A stretch of DNA of 64,000 nt, taken from NCBI RefSeq assembly GCF_006438875.1, contig NZ_RCZH01000023.1:34389-98388 (forward strand), in the 5' to 3' direction. Position 1 is the stretch's first letter; each line of letters starts with the position of its first letter. Position numbers and translations under genes: made by a program. A model generated the notes under the pieces. That model was not told where the DNA came from and ran no database searches. It was given only the letters and a program-made list of their open reading frames with translations. Below are positions 48,608 through 58,254 of the stretch, one piece after another. The DNA comes from Flavobacterium pectinovorum (GTDB lineage Bacteria; Bacteroidota; Bacteroidia; Flavobacteriales; Flavobacteriaceae).

Positions 48608-50581
48608 ATGAGCGCATCGCATAAAAACTTACATAGTAAGTTGTCTATAGGAGGTTTATTGATAACATTGGGAATCATCTATGGAGATATTGGTACTTCT
48701 CCATTATATGTAATGAAAGCCATACTTGGCGATTATGCAATTAATGCCGATATTGTTCTTGGAGGTATTTCTTGTGTTTTCTGGACATTGACATTACAAA
48801 CCACCATAAAGTATGTACTTATTACTTTAAGCGCTGATAATCACGGAGAAGGTGGTATTTTTGCATTATATGCTCTGGTCAAAAAAACAAAAATTCAATG
48901 GCTTATTGTCCCCGCCATTATTGGAGGTAGCGCCTTACTTGCTGACGGAATTATAACACCGCCGATCTCGATTTCATCTGCTGTTGAAGGTATTAGAGCT
49001 TTCTATCCAACAATGGAAACAGAAACAATTGTCTATATTGTTATTGGGATTTTGTTTGTTCTATTTACCATTCAACAATTTGGAACTAAACTGGTTGGGA
49101 AATTTTTCGCACCAATGATGTTAATATGGTTTGCCATGTTGGGAACATTGGGAGCGATTCAAATTATGAGCCATCCTGAGGTTATAAAAGCAGTAAATCC
49201 TTACTACGCTTATCATTTATTATCAATTCATCCTGATGGTTTCTTTGTTCTTGGATTTGTATTTTTATGTACAACCGGAGCCGAAGCTTTGTACTCAGAT
49301 ATGGGGCACTGCGGTAGAAAGAACATCAGAATCAGTTGGATTTTTGTAAAAACAACTTTAGTATTAAACTACTTTGGTCAGGCTGCTTACTTAATTCATC
49401 ACGAAGGAAGTACCTTGCACCAATTGGGTGGAGAAAATGGAAACCCGTTTTACTTAATCATGCCACATTGGTTTTTACCGTTCGGAATTGTAGTCGCAAC
49501 TTTGGCTGCTGTTATTGCTTCTCAGGCACTTATTAGTGGATCATTTACTTTGATCAACGAAGCAATGCGTTTGAATTTCTGGCCAAAAGTAAAAATCAAA
49601 TATCCTACTGAAGTAAAAGGACAATTGTACATTCCGTCTATTAACTGGTTGTTATTCTTTGGTTGTGTTGGAATTGTTTTACACTTTCAAAAATCAGGAA
49701 ATATGGAACATGCTTATGGTCTTGCCATTATTCTATGTATGATCATGACGACTATTTTACTTAATTATTATTTGATAATGAAAAGAGTAAAATTGTATTT
49801 GATGGTTCCGTTAATCACTATTTATTTATTGATTGAATTCAGTTTCCTTTTTGCAAACATTACAAAATTTGCTGAAGGTGGTTACGTAACATTAATCATT
49901 GCTTCGGTTTTAATTTTAATCATGACAATTTGGTATTTGGCTAAGAAAATCAACAAAAGCTATACTAAAATCATCAAAATCGACGATTATAAGAAAGTTT
50001 TAATGGAGCTAAGCGAAGACTTATCTATCCCTAAATATGCTACGCATTTGGTTTACATGACTAATGCAAACCGTGTAGACGAATTGGAGGAAAAAGTTAT
50101 CTATTCAATTTTACAAAAGCGTCCAAAAAGAGCTGATATTTACTGGTTTGTACACGTAAACATTCTTACTGAGCCTTATAAAACACAATATAAAGTTACT
50201 GAAATTGCAAAAGACGATATTTATAGAATCGATTTTAATTTAGGATTTAGAGAACCTACAAAAATCAATTTGATGTTTAGAGAAGTAATTCGTGATATGG
50301 TGAAACGTGGTGAAGTAGATATCACAAGCCGCTACGAATCATTGAACAAAAACAATATTATTGGTGATTTCAAATTCGTATTGTCTGAGAAATTTTTATC
50401 AAACGATAATGATTTAAGATGGCACGAAAATATCATCATGAACTCTTACTTCTTCATCAAGAAACTGAGTTTATCTGAAGAAAGAGCGTTTGGTTTAGAC
50501 AGCAGTTCGGTTAAAATAGAGAAATTCCCAATGGTGCTTCATGCTCCGGAAAATATCGGATTGACCCGAATTATAAAATAA
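48608..50581 (+). CDS. kup: KUP-family potassium transporter
   Basis: 657 aa from the ATG at 48608 (an in-frame ATG at 48551 precedes the promoter box and is rejected). It has about 12 transmembrane helices and typical KUP motifs: GIIYGDIGTSPLYVMKAI, DNHGEGGIFALYAL and TGAEALYSDMGHCG. The cytoplasmic C-terminal domain (from about 440) matches the KUP regulatory tail. It takes up K+, probably with protons. Followed by a terminator. Confidence 0.95.
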   Translation: MSASHKNLHSKLSIGGLLITLGIIYGDIGTSPLYVMKAILGDYAINADIVLGGISCVFWTLTLQTTIKYVLITLSADNHGEGGIFALYALVKKTKIQWLIVPAIIGGSALLADGIITPPISISSAVEGIRAFYPTMETETIVYIVIGILFVLFTIQQFGTKLVGKFFAPMMLIWFAMLGTLGAIQIMSHPEVIKAVNPYYAYHLLSIHPDGFFVLGFVFLCTTGAEALYSDMGHCGRKNIRISWIFVKTTLVLNYFGQAAYLIHHEGSTLHQLGGENGNPFYLIMPHWFLPFGIVVATLAAVIASQALISGSFTLINEAMRLNFWPKVKIKYPTEVKGQLYIPSINWLLFFGCVGIVLHFQKSGNMEHAYGLAIILCMIMTTILLNYYLIMKRVKLYLMVPLITIYLLIEFSFLFANITKFAEGGYVTLIIASVLILIMTIWYLAKKINKSYTKIIKIDDYKKVLMELSEDLSIPKYATHLVYMTNANRVDELEEKVIYSILQKRPKRADIYWFVHVNILTEPYKTQYKVTEIAKDDIYRIDFNLGFREPTKINLMFREVIRDMVKRGEVDITSRYESLNKNNIIGDFKFVLSEKFLSNDNDLRWHENIIMNSYFFIKKLSLSEERAFGLDSSSVKIEKFPMVLHAPENIGLTRIIK

Positions 50582-50600
50582 ATCATTTATAAAATACATT

Positions 50601-50640
50601 CAAAAAACACTCTTTTAAACTTATTAGAGTGTTTTTTTTC
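50601..50640 (+). terminator. Rho-independent terminator
   Basis: AAAAACACTC..GAGTGTTTTTTTT hairpin following kup. Confidence 0.75.
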
Positions 50641-50702
50641 TTTTTAAAAGGAAGTTAAAACAACAATCAAAATTAAAAATTTAACTTTCAATCAATTAAT
50701 AG

Positions 50703-50710
50703 TACCTTTG
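50703..50710 (+). promoter_or_regulatory. -7 box TACCTTTG of the methyltransferase gene
   Basis: Matches TAnnTTTG about 18 bp before the ATG at 50728. Confidence 0.55.
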
Positions 50711-50727
50711 CAACTCAAATAATTAAA

Positions 50728-51957
50728 ATGAGATTACACAGAAATTTAGTTTATACTACCATCGATTCTTTAAATGCAATTTTCAATGAAGGAGAATATG
50801 CAGACAAAGTGGTAGCTAGAGCCTTAAAAAAAGACAAACGTTGGGGAAGTTCTGACAGGAAGTTTGTTGCTGAAACGATATACGAAATTGTTCGTTGGAA
50901 ACGATTATACGGAGAAATTGCCGAAGTAAAAGAACCATTCGACAGAGAGAATTTATGGAGAATGTTCGCAGTTTGGGCCGTTTTAAGAGGATATCCTATT
51001 CCGGATTGGAAACAATTGGAAGGAACTCCTGAGAGAAAAATAAAAGGACGTTTTGACGAGCTTTCAAAAGTTAGAGCTCTTAAAGAATCTATTCCGGATT
51101 GGATGGATGAATTAGGTGTGAAAGAATTAGGCGAAAAAGTTTGGGCAACAGAAATTGCTGCTCAAAACCAGCCTGCAAAAGTTATTTTAAGAACTAATAC
51201 GCTTAAAGGAACTAAAGAAAGCCTGAGAAATACGTTGATGGATTTGAATATTGAAACAGAATATTTAAAAGATCAGCCTGAAGCTTTAGTTTTAAAAGAA
51301 AGAGCCAATGTATTTTTGACTGATGCTTTTAAACAAGGACTTTTTGAGGTTCAGGATGCAAACTCACAATTAGTTGCCGGTTTTCTGGATGTAAAACCAG
51401 GAATGCGTGTTGTAGATACTTGCGCCGGTGCCGGAGGAAAAACATTGCACATCGCTTCTTTGATGGAAAACAAAGGGCAATTGATCGCAATGGATTTATA
51501 CGAAAGTAAATTGAAACAATTGAAATTAAGAGCGAAAAGAAATGGCGCTTTTAATATCGAATATCGTATTATCGACACAACCAAAGTGATCAAAAAATTA
51601 CACGAAAAAGCAGATCGTGTTTTAATTGATGCGCCTTGTAGTGGTTTAGGAGTTCTAAAAAGAAATCCTGATGCAAAATGGAAATTGAAACCGGAATTTA
51701 TCGATAACATCCGTAAAGTACAGGCAGAAGTTTTAGAGAGTTATTCTAAAATTGTAAAACCAGGCGGAAAACTTGTTTATGCAACTTGTTCTGTCTTACC
51801 ATCTGAGAATCAAGAGCAAGTAGAAAAATTCCTAAAAACTGAAATTGGAAAGCAGTTTACTTTTATAAAAGATCGTAAAATATTAGCTTCTGAATCTGGT
51901 TTTGATGGATTTTATATGGCGTTGCTAGAACGTAAAAATGCTGTCGCTGCGGAGTAA
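50728..51957 (+). CDS. RsmB/NOP-family rRNA m5C methyltransferase
   Basis: 409 aa. The N-terminal helical RNA-binding domain (up to about 150) precedes the class I methyltransferase. SAM-binding motif VVDTCAGAGGKTLHIASLM, then the two catalytic Cys motifs DAPCSGLGVLKRNP and YATCSVLP. Family knowledge: methylates a cytosine at C5 in 16S rRNA or other RNA. The exact target is not deducible. Monocistronic. Confidence 0.9.
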   Translation: MRLHRNLVYTTIDSLNAIFNEGEYADKVVARALKKDKRWGSSDRKFVAETIYEIVRWKRLYGEIAEVKEPFDRENLWRMFAVWAVLRGYPIPDWKQLEGTPERKIKGRFDELSKVRALKESIPDWMDELGVKELGEKVWATEIAAQNQPAKVILRTNTLKGTKESLRNTLMDLNIETEYLKDQPEALVLKERANVFLTDAFKQGLFEVQDANSQLVAGFLDVKPGMRVVDTCAGAGGKTLHIASLMENKGQLIAMDLYESKLKQLKLRAKRNGAFNIEYRIIDTTKVIKKLHEKADRVLIDAPCSGLGVLKRNPDAKWKLKPEFIDNIRKVQAEVLESYSKIVKPGGKLVYATCSVLPSENQEQVEKFLKTEIGKQFTFIKDRKILASESGFDGFYMALLERKNAVAAE

Positions 51958-51980
51958 ATTCAAGCACATTAAAATAAAAA

Positions 51981-52020
51981 GAAAGCCTTTAGAAAATAAA
52001 CCTAAAGGCTTTTTGTTTTT
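51981..52020 (+). terminator. Rho-independent terminator
   Basis: AAAGCCTTTAG..CCTAAAGGCTTTTTG hairpin following the RNA methyltransferase gene. Confidence 0.75.
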
Positions 52021-52382
52021 TTATTCTTCACCATATAAGTTCATTTAAAATATATGTTGCGGTGTGGTGTAGTCCCTACGGGCAATGTCATTAAGTTAAG
52101 TTTTTAAAAAATAAAATTATTGCAGATCAAATCCGTTTTTATCCGCGTTTTTACGAAGTAAATCTGTTTTATCCGCGTCACAATTAGACACTGATTTTAC
52201 TGATTCGCTAAAGCGAAAACGCTGATAAAAACGGATTTTTCTAATTCCTACTTGGTTAAACTGTTAAGTAATTTGATACATTCCCCCTCAACTTAATGAC
52301 ATTACCCTACAGGACAGCACAAAAACAGCAACAACTAAACAGTTGCTATTTAAATGAGTTTATATAACTTATATGGTAAAAA
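52021..52382. repeat. Intergenic repeats, no gene
   Basis: AATGTCATTAAGTTAAG and CTTAATGACATT form an outer inverted repeat. Inside are CCGCGTTTTTACGAAGTAAATC, TTTATCCGCGTC and a GATTCGCTAAAGCGAAAACG palindrome, which resemble sequence at 58.15-58.21 kb. No ORF was seen. Confidence 0.6.
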
Positions 52383-53423
52383 CTAGGCCAAACTAGGCTT
52401 ACGCAATAACTTCCCATTTTCGTTCTCCTTAAACTTCGGAACAAAAACAATTTCTTTAGGTTTTTCAAACTTCCCAAGAACATCGAAAAAATCAGATGCA
52501 AATTCTTGTTTTTCCCCTTCGATAACCAAAATTAATTTTTCTCCCAAAACCGTATCCGGAATTCCGGTTACAAAAAATCTGGCATCAATTTTTCCAATTA
52601 ACTTTGCTTCTATTTGCTCCGGAATAAGCTTTACTCCTCCACTATTAATTACATTATCAATTCTTCCTAAAAAGATAAACTGATTTTCGGTTATCAATTC
52701 TACAAGATCATTTGTAACAATTGGTTCATCAGAAATAGAAGAAACAGAAATCACCAGACAATCGCGCTCATCCTTAGAAATTTTTACATTTGGTAAGATT
52801 GAAAATACACTATCACCAACTCTTTTAGCAGCAATATGTGTAATGGTTTCAGTCATTCCGTATGTTTCGTAAATCTCGGTTTTCAATGGCAAAAGTTTTT
52901 CTTCCAGTGCACTATCCATTTTGGCACCTCCAATAATTAGTTTCTTTACATTTTTCAGACCTTCAATAGAATTCTGAACTTGCAAAGGCACCATTGCTAC
53001 AAAATCATATTTTGTCGAATTATTCGCTAAAGGTTCCGTGCTTGGCGAAACAATATCAAGTTCTAAACCTAAAATTAAGCTTCGAACCAGCATCATTTTG
53101 CCCGCAATAAACTGAACAGGCAAACACAATAAAGCTTTGTTTCCGGGTTCTAAACCAAAGAAATCGCCTGTTGCTAATGCGGACTGAATCATAGCTTGTT
53201 TTTCTAATTTTACAAGTTTCGGAAGTCCGGTTGTTCCTGAAGTTCTCATTTCGATATATTCTTTATCATCGAACCAATCCAACAAAAACTCACCAATGAC
53301 TTTTTCGTAAACATCACCTTCTTTGATGTAACTATATCCAACCTGACATAAGTCTTTTCCGTTTAAATGGTAGCCATTTAGTTTGAAATAATTATGTACA
53401 TTTTTATGTGTTAACTTTGACAT
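52383..53423 (-). CDS. menE: AMP-binding enzyme, o-succinylbenzoate-CoA ligase type (MenE)
   Basis: 346 aa from the ATG at 53423. An in-frame start at 53453 would overlap the upstream gene. It is shorter than E. coli MenE (451 aa). The AMP-binding motif is RTSGTTGLPK, followed by YGMTETITHIA, and near the C-terminus GRIDNVINSGGVK and the Lys in NGKLLRKP. Family knowledge: activates o-succinylbenzoate with CoA in menaquinone synthesis. It starts 8 bp after the stop of the CPBP protease gene, suggesting translational coupling. Confidence 0.82.
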   Translation of the reverse strand: MSKLTHKNVHNYFKLNGYHLNGKDLCQVGYSYIKEGDVYEKVIGEFLLDWFDDKEYIEMRTSGTTGLPKLVKLEKQAMIQSALATGDFFGLEPGNKALLCLPVQFIAGKMMLVRSLILGLELDIVSPSTEPLANNSTKYDFVAMVPLQVQNSIEGLKNVKKLIIGGAKMDSALEEKLLPLKTEIYETYGMTETITHIAAKRVGDSVFSILPNVKISKDERDCLVISVSSISDEPIVTNDLVELITENQFIFLGRIDNVINSGGVKLIPEQIEAKLIGKIDARFFVTGIPDTVLGEKLILVIEGEKQEFASDFFDVLGKFEKPKEIVFVPKFKENENGKLLRKPSLA

Positions 53424-53430
53424 GATATTA

Positions 53431-54360
53431 TTAATTTGGTATTTGTAAAACATTTATTTTACCTGTTAATCTTTCTTTCCAATTGGTCCAGTTGTATTTT
53501 TTACTAAAAATGAAAAGCAAAATAGGATAAACCACTACAACTGGCAAAATGACATCAAAACCTGCGGAAGGCTCCGACATATCCTTAAAAATAGAGTTCG
53601 TTTGAAAAACCGACCAATCTGATGTAACTAACAATGCTCCAATCAAATTGTTGGCGGCATGAAATCCTAAAGCCAATTCCATTCCTTCATCCATAAGTGT
53701 AATAACACCAAGAAACAAACCCGTTCCTATATAATAGATCATAATAATATTACCCATTTTGGTCACTTCAGGATTAAACCAATGCATAGAACCAAATATC
53801 AGTGAAGTCATCAAAAGCGGAAACCACTTATTTTGAGCCAGATTTGCAAATCCCTGCATTAAATATCCTCTAAAAACATATTCTTCTGTACTGGTTTGAA
53901 TCGGTATTAATATGGACCCAATAGCAACTAAAATTAAGAATGGAATTAATTTAAAATTCCAAACAAAATTATCCGGCGACTGATAGTAAACAAACAAAAA
54001 ACTTAAAATTGAAAAAAAAGACCACAAGGCGAACGAAAACAAAATCCGATTCCAATCTATTTTTTTTCTTGAAGTAGTAACAGACAAAAGTGTTTGATGA
54101 TGTAAATATTTTACAACAAACCAAACTCCCGCAAAAGCGAAAGCAAAAGAAATCATTACTAAAAACAAGGTTAGATTTGGCTCAAACATTTTTAGCGCGG
54201 CGTCACTCTCAGTAGGAAAAGCATCTTTACCATTATAATTAAAATAGACCGCCAATGTAAAAGGAATCTGACCGATAAATGAAGTCGTAATGATAAAAAC
54301 TGACCCTATTAAATATTTCCAAAAAACATTTTCAGGTTTAATTCCTTGTTCTAAAAACAT
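53431..54360 (-). CDS. CPBP-family intramembrane metalloprotease
   Basis: 309 aa with about seven transmembrane helices. The Abi/CAAX motif EEYVFRGYLMQG is visible near the middle, followed by a His in the next helix (SMHWF) and FHAANNLIGAL. Family knowledge: prenyl-peptide or membrane-protein proteases, some linked to bacteriocin immunity. First gene of a short operon with menE. Confidence 0.88.
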   Translation of the reverse strand: MFLEQGIKPENVFWKYLIGSVFIITTSFIGQIPFTLAVYFNYNGKDAFPTESDAALKMFEPNLTLFLVMISFAFAFAGVWFVVKYLHHQTLLSVTTSRKKIDWNRILFSFALWSFFSILSFLFVYYQSPDNFVWNFKLIPFLILVAIGSILIPIQTSTEEYVFRGYLMQGFANLAQNKWFPLLMTSLIFGSMHWFNPEVTKMGNIIMIYYIGTGLFLGVITLMDEGMELALGFHAANNLIGALLVTSDWSVFQTNSIFKDMSEPSAGFDVILPVVVVYPILLFIFSKKYNWTNWKERLTGKINVLQIPN

Positions 54361-54506
54361 ATATTTAAAATTTTAAAATGAGAAAAACTATCTTTAATAA
54401 TTGGGCATTAAAAGATATCTAATTTAATAAGTAAATCTTACTTTTGGTCTTGCTAAAGTACCGAAAATTTACTTTAACTTAGTCAAAACACCTTAAATAT
54501 AACAAA

Positions 54507-54851
54507 ATGATACAAATTTATCATAATCCCCGTTGCGGAAAATCTAGAAATTGTCTGGCTTTTATCGAGCAAACCAACCAAAAATATGAGATTATTCCTT
54601 ATTTAACAGACACTCCCACTTTTGATGAACTAAAAGATTTGCTTCAAAAATTAAATTTGGATCCGATTCAATTGGTTCGCGTAAAAGAAAAAATCTGGGT
54701 TGAGAATTACAAAGGAAAAGAACTGAAAAATGACGAAATTATTCAGGCGATGGTTGAAAATCCTATTTTAATAGAACGTCCGATTGTGATCAAAGATGGA
54801 AAAGCCATTATTGGGAGAGACTTAGATCTGGTAGCTTCTTTTTTAGACTAG
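54507..54851 (+). CDS. ArsC/Spx-like thioredoxin-fold protein (arsenate reductase-type)
   Basis: 114 aa. Starts IQIYHNPRCGKSRNCLAFIE, with the Cys of CGKS as the active-site Cys, and has RPIVIKDGKAIIGR near the end as in glutaredoxin-type ArsC. Family knowledge: reduces arsenate to arsenite with glutathione or glutaredoxin. No other ars genes are nearby, so the substrate is not certain. Single gene. Confidence 0.85.
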   Translation: MIQIYHNPRCGKSRNCLAFIEQTNQKYEIIPYLTDTPTFDELKDLLQKLNLDPIQLVRVKEKIWVENYKGKELKNDEIIQAMVENPILIERPIVIKDGKAIIGRDLDLVASFLD

Positions 54852-54945
54852 TTATAAAAAACCGTATTAACATTTTTTTGTGATTCTTATCTTTAAACCA
54901 AAAGGTACATTTGCGGTCTAAGAAGAAAAAGAAACCAAAAAAGCA

Positions 54946-57456
54946 ATGAAAAAAATCAAATTTGCTGTATTACTTGTATTTCTATTGACAAGTTTTTACA
55001 ACTATGCACAACAACCTCCAGCTGGTAAAAATAAAGTAAAAGTTACCGGAAAAGTTTTCGAAAAAGTAAGCAAGCAACCGCTTGAATATGCGACAATTTC
55101 GTTAATGGCTCCAAATGACACTAAAGTTATTGCCGGTGGAATCACGAATCCTAAAGGGGAATTTGAGGTTGCTGTTGCTCCGGGAACTTACGATATAAAA
55201 GTTGAATTTATTTCGTTTAAAGCCACTGAAATCAAAGGAAAAACGATTTCTGGGGACACCAATTTAGGAAATGTAAATCTGTCTGAAGATGCAGCGCAAT
55301 TGAATGAAGTTGTTGTTCGTGCCGAAAAATCAACAGTAGAAATAAAACTGGACAAAAAAGTTTACAACGTTGGCCAGGATATGATGGTAAAAGGAGGAAC
55401 TGTAAGTGACGTTCTGGACAATGTACCATCAGTTTCTGTTGATACTGAAGGAAATGTAAGTTTAAGAGGAAGTGATAATATCCGAATTTTAATTGACGGA
55501 AGACCTTCAAATGCAATCAATGTTGCCGAAGCTTTACGTCAGCTTCCTGCTGATGCGATTGATAAAGTCGAAGTTATCACCAATCCATCTGCACGTTATG
55601 ATGCCGAAGGTGGATCCGGAATCATCAATATCATTCTTAAAAAAGGAAAAAATCAAGGTTTAAACGGAACTTTTATTGCCTCAACAGGACTTCCTGAAAC
55701 GTATGGTGTAAGTGGAAATTTAAATTACAAGACCGAAAAATTAAACTACTTCACAACTCTTGGATACAACAAAAGAACAAGTGAAGGTGCAGGTTTAACC
55801 AATACCCAATATGTTGATGCAAACGGAAATGCAAAAGGATATTTGGACGAAGATCGTGATACTAAAAGAACTTCTGACGGTTTTAACGGAAGAGCTGGTA
55901 TCGAATGGACCGTTGCACCAAATACTTTCTGGACAAACGCGATTAATTACCAAAAGAGTTCTGGCGACACAAGAGATTACATCACGTATAGTAACTTTGG
56001 CGCAGCACATGATTTTACAGGTAATTCATACCGATTAAATGATGGTGTTACCGGAAGCGAAAACGTAGAATATACCTCAAACCTGATCAAAAATTTCAAC
56101 GATAAAGGGCACAAACTTACTGCCGATTTATCGATTTCAAGAAATACAGATGATAGCAATAGTTACATTACAGCATCTCCAAATTTCAATACTACATTGA
56201 ACGATCAGGTTCAAAAACAAGTACAATTGCAAGCCGATTATGTATTGCCTTTAGGCGAAGGAAGCCAGTTTGAAGCAGGATACAAAGGAAGTTTTGGCGA
56301 CCTGAACAACCAATATATAATAACAAACAATGCAGGTATTCCAGATCCAGATTTATCAAATACATTACAATACAAAGAAAACATAAACGCAATTTATACC
56401 CAATACGGTTTCAAGGTAAATAAATTCTCTTATTTATTCGGGTTGCGTTGGGAAGACACAAATATTCAGGTTAACTTATTAGACACTAACGTTTTCAATA
56501 CTAAAAAATACAATAACTTATTTCCAAGTGCATTTATTAGTTACGAAATTTCAGACCAAAGTAACTTCACTGCAAGTTACAGCAAGCGTTTAACAAGACC
56601 TAGAGGACGTTTCATGAATCCTGCAACGAATTACTCCAGTAATGTTAATATCTTTCAGGGAAATCCAGACTTAGATCCTTCTTTAACTGACAAATTCGAT
56701 ATTGGATACATCAAACGTTGGGACAAATTAACGTTCAATACTTCAGCTTATTTCGAAAACACAAAAGACGTTTTCAGTTTCGTGAGAACTCCAAACGGTA
56801 ACGTTTTAACTCCTGATGGTCAAATTGTAACTCCTCAACCGGGTCAAATAGTTGATGGAATTCCGGTTATTTTAAGCCGCCCAATTAACTTAGGAAGAGA
56901 ACAAAAATTTGGTTTTGAGTTTACTTTAAATTATACGCCATTCAAAATATGGAGAATCAACAGTAACTTCAACTTTTACAATGTAAAAACTACCGGAGAT
57001 AATACCTATATAGATACCAAAGGAAATACAGTTGTACAAAATCTGGACAATCAAGCCAATACATGGTTTGCCAGAATCAACTCAAAATTAACTTTACCAT
57101 ACAAAATAGATTGGCAATTAAGCGCTGTTTACAATGGCGAACAAAAAACCGCTCAAGGTCAAAACTTAGGTCAGTTTGGTATGAATACAGCTTTTAGTAA
57201 AGACGTCTTAAAAGATAAAGCAACAATTGCATTCAATATTAGTGATATTTTCAACTCAAGAATCATGAGATCATATACTTATCTTGAGAATGATGTGACA
57301 CATGAAAGCCAAAATGCTTATAGCGAAATGCAATTCCGTAAACGTCAGTTCAACTTATCGTTTACCTACCGTTTCAACAAAGCTAAAAACGACAGAGATA
57401 AAAATGCAGCACCTAAAAATGAAGGTGACGGTGGCGGAGGAGATTATCCCGGGTAA
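54946..57456 (+). CDS. TonB-dependent-receptor-like outer-membrane barrel protein
   Basis: 836 aa. Signal peptide, an N-terminal carboxypeptidase-regulatory-like beta-sandwich (VTGKVFEKVSKQPLEYATIS to about 105), a plug-like domain (QLNEVVVRAEK, SVDTEGNVSLRGSDNIRILI) and a large C-terminal barrel. Distinct sequence DRDKNAAPKNEGDGGGGDYPG at the end, with no TonB-box certainty. It belongs to the outer-membrane beta-barrel family near SusC-type receptors but lacks a SusD partner nearby. The substrate is unknown. Confidence 0.85.
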   Translation: MKKIKFAVLLVFLLTSFYNYAQQPPAGKNKVKVTGKVFEKVSKQPLEYATISLMAPNDTKVIAGGITNPKGEFEVAVAPGTYDIKVEFISFKATEIKGKTISGDTNLGNVNLSEDAAQLNEVVVRAEKSTVEIKLDKKVYNVGQDMMVKGGTVSDVLDNVPSVSVDTEGNVSLRGSDNIRILIDGRPSNAINVAEALRQLPADAIDKVEVITNPSARYDAEGGSGIINIILKKGKNQGLNGTFIASTGLPETYGVSGNLNYKTEKLNYFTTLGYNKRTSEGAGLTNTQYVDANGNAKGYLDEDRDTKRTSDGFNGRAGIEWTVAPNTFWTNAINYQKSSGDTRDYITYSNFGAAHDFTGNSYRLNDGVTGSENVEYTSNLIKNFNDKGHKLTADLSISRNTDDSNSYITASPNFNTTLNDQVQKQVQLQADYVLPLGEGSQFEAGYKGSFGDLNNQYIITNNAGIPDPDLSNTLQYKENINAIYTQYGFKVNKFSYLFGLRWEDTNIQVNLLDTNVFNTKKYNNLFPSAFISYEISDQSNFTASYSKRLTRPRGRFMNPATNYSSNVNIFQGNPDLDPSLTDKFDIGYIKRWDKLTFNTSAYFENTKDVFSFVRTPNGNVLTPDGQIVTPQPGQIVDGIPVILSRPINLGREQKFGFEFTLNYTPFKIWRINSNFNFYNVKTTGDNTYIDTKGNTVVQNLDNQANTWFARINSKLTLPYKIDWQLSAVYNGEQKTAQGQNLGQFGMNTAFSKDVLKDKATIAFNISDIFNSRIMRSYTYLENDVTHESQNAYSEMQFRKRQFNLSFTYRFNKAKNDRDKNAAPKNEGDGGGGDYPG

Positions 57457-57672
57457 TACAGGTTAAATCCCAATTTTTTTAAATTCCAAATTCCAATTTT
57501 CTAAGCTTAATCATTAAGTTTTTCAAATTGGAATTTGGAATTTTTTTATTGAAGTTTTGATTCTTTTTTATTGGAATTTGGAATTTTTTATTTTATTGGA
57601 ATTTGCTTTTTTTTGGCAATAAAAAAAAGGACTCGTATAAACGGGTCCTTTTTTTATGAAGTCAATTTAAAA
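57457..57672. repeat. Intergenic inverted repeat and terminator
   Basis: AAATTCCAAATTCCAATTTT and AAATTGGAATTTGGAATTTT pair, followed by more TTGGAATTTGGAATTTT copies and then a terminator hairpin AAAGGACTCG..CGGGTCCTTTTTTT (about 57627-57656). No ORF other than the small minus-strand gene just after. Confidence 0.65.
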
Positions 57673-57846
57673 TTAAATCGATTGCTCTTCTTGTCTCTTT
57701 TTTGCTCTTTTCTCTTTGATCATTTCCCAGCTTGCGCCCGTAACCCAATAAGATACGAAACCAACTAAGAAAAACATCAACCAAAACCCTATAGTTAGTA
57801 TGGTCAAGAAAAGTAAAAAGCCTAAATACTGTGAAAATTCAAACAT
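57673..57846 (-). CDS. Small membrane protein (57 aa)
   Basis: From the ATG at 57846: MFEFSQYLGFLLFLTILTIGF, continuing as one or two transmembrane segments, then a basic tail EKRAKKRQEEQSI. A longer in-frame start at 57876 is possible but less likely. Small membrane proteins of this type are common in Bacteroidota. No function is known. Confidence 0.55.
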   Translation of the reverse strand: MFEFSQYLGFLLFLTILTIGFWLMFFLVGFVSYWVTGASWEMIKEKRAKKRQEEQSI

Positions 57847-58045
57847 GTTTTCCGGAATTTTTGAATGTAAGCACAAATGTATGTTTTATATTTATCCTCA
57901 GCAATAAAATCCAAACCAATTTTTATAAAATCACAATTATCCGTATATTTAAACTCATTTTAAATAAGCTTTTTTTGACATGATTAATTCCCTTATAATC
58001 AAACAATCTAAAACAGAAGAAGATAAGTATATTAAGGAGCCATTT

Positions 58046-58106
58046 CCTGCTGTACACTATATCTTTTATGGCGAACCCCGCCATAAAAGATATAGTGTAC
58101 AGCAGG
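58046..58106. repeat. Perfect 28-bp hairpin in a MITE-like element
   Basis: The stem CTGTACACTATATCTTTTAT.. pairs perfectly with its reverse complement over 28 bp, with a 5-nt loop (AACCC). It is flanked by AAGGAGCCATTTCC and GGCTAGGGCAACCATTTTCA, which are shared with the element at 14432-14552. The surrounding 57.85-58.25 kb region holds no gene but has an imperfect repeat of CGCGTCTTTACGAAGTAAAT. Confidence 0.75.
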
Positions 58107-58254
58107 GCTAGGGCAACCATTTTCATAAGAAGATTCAATCATAAAAGAAAAAGATCAGTTTTAATCCGCGTCTTTACGAAGTAAATCAGCGTCATCCGCG
58201 TCCCATTCACTACAACATTTCACAAATCAAATATAACCTTTTACAAATAACAAC

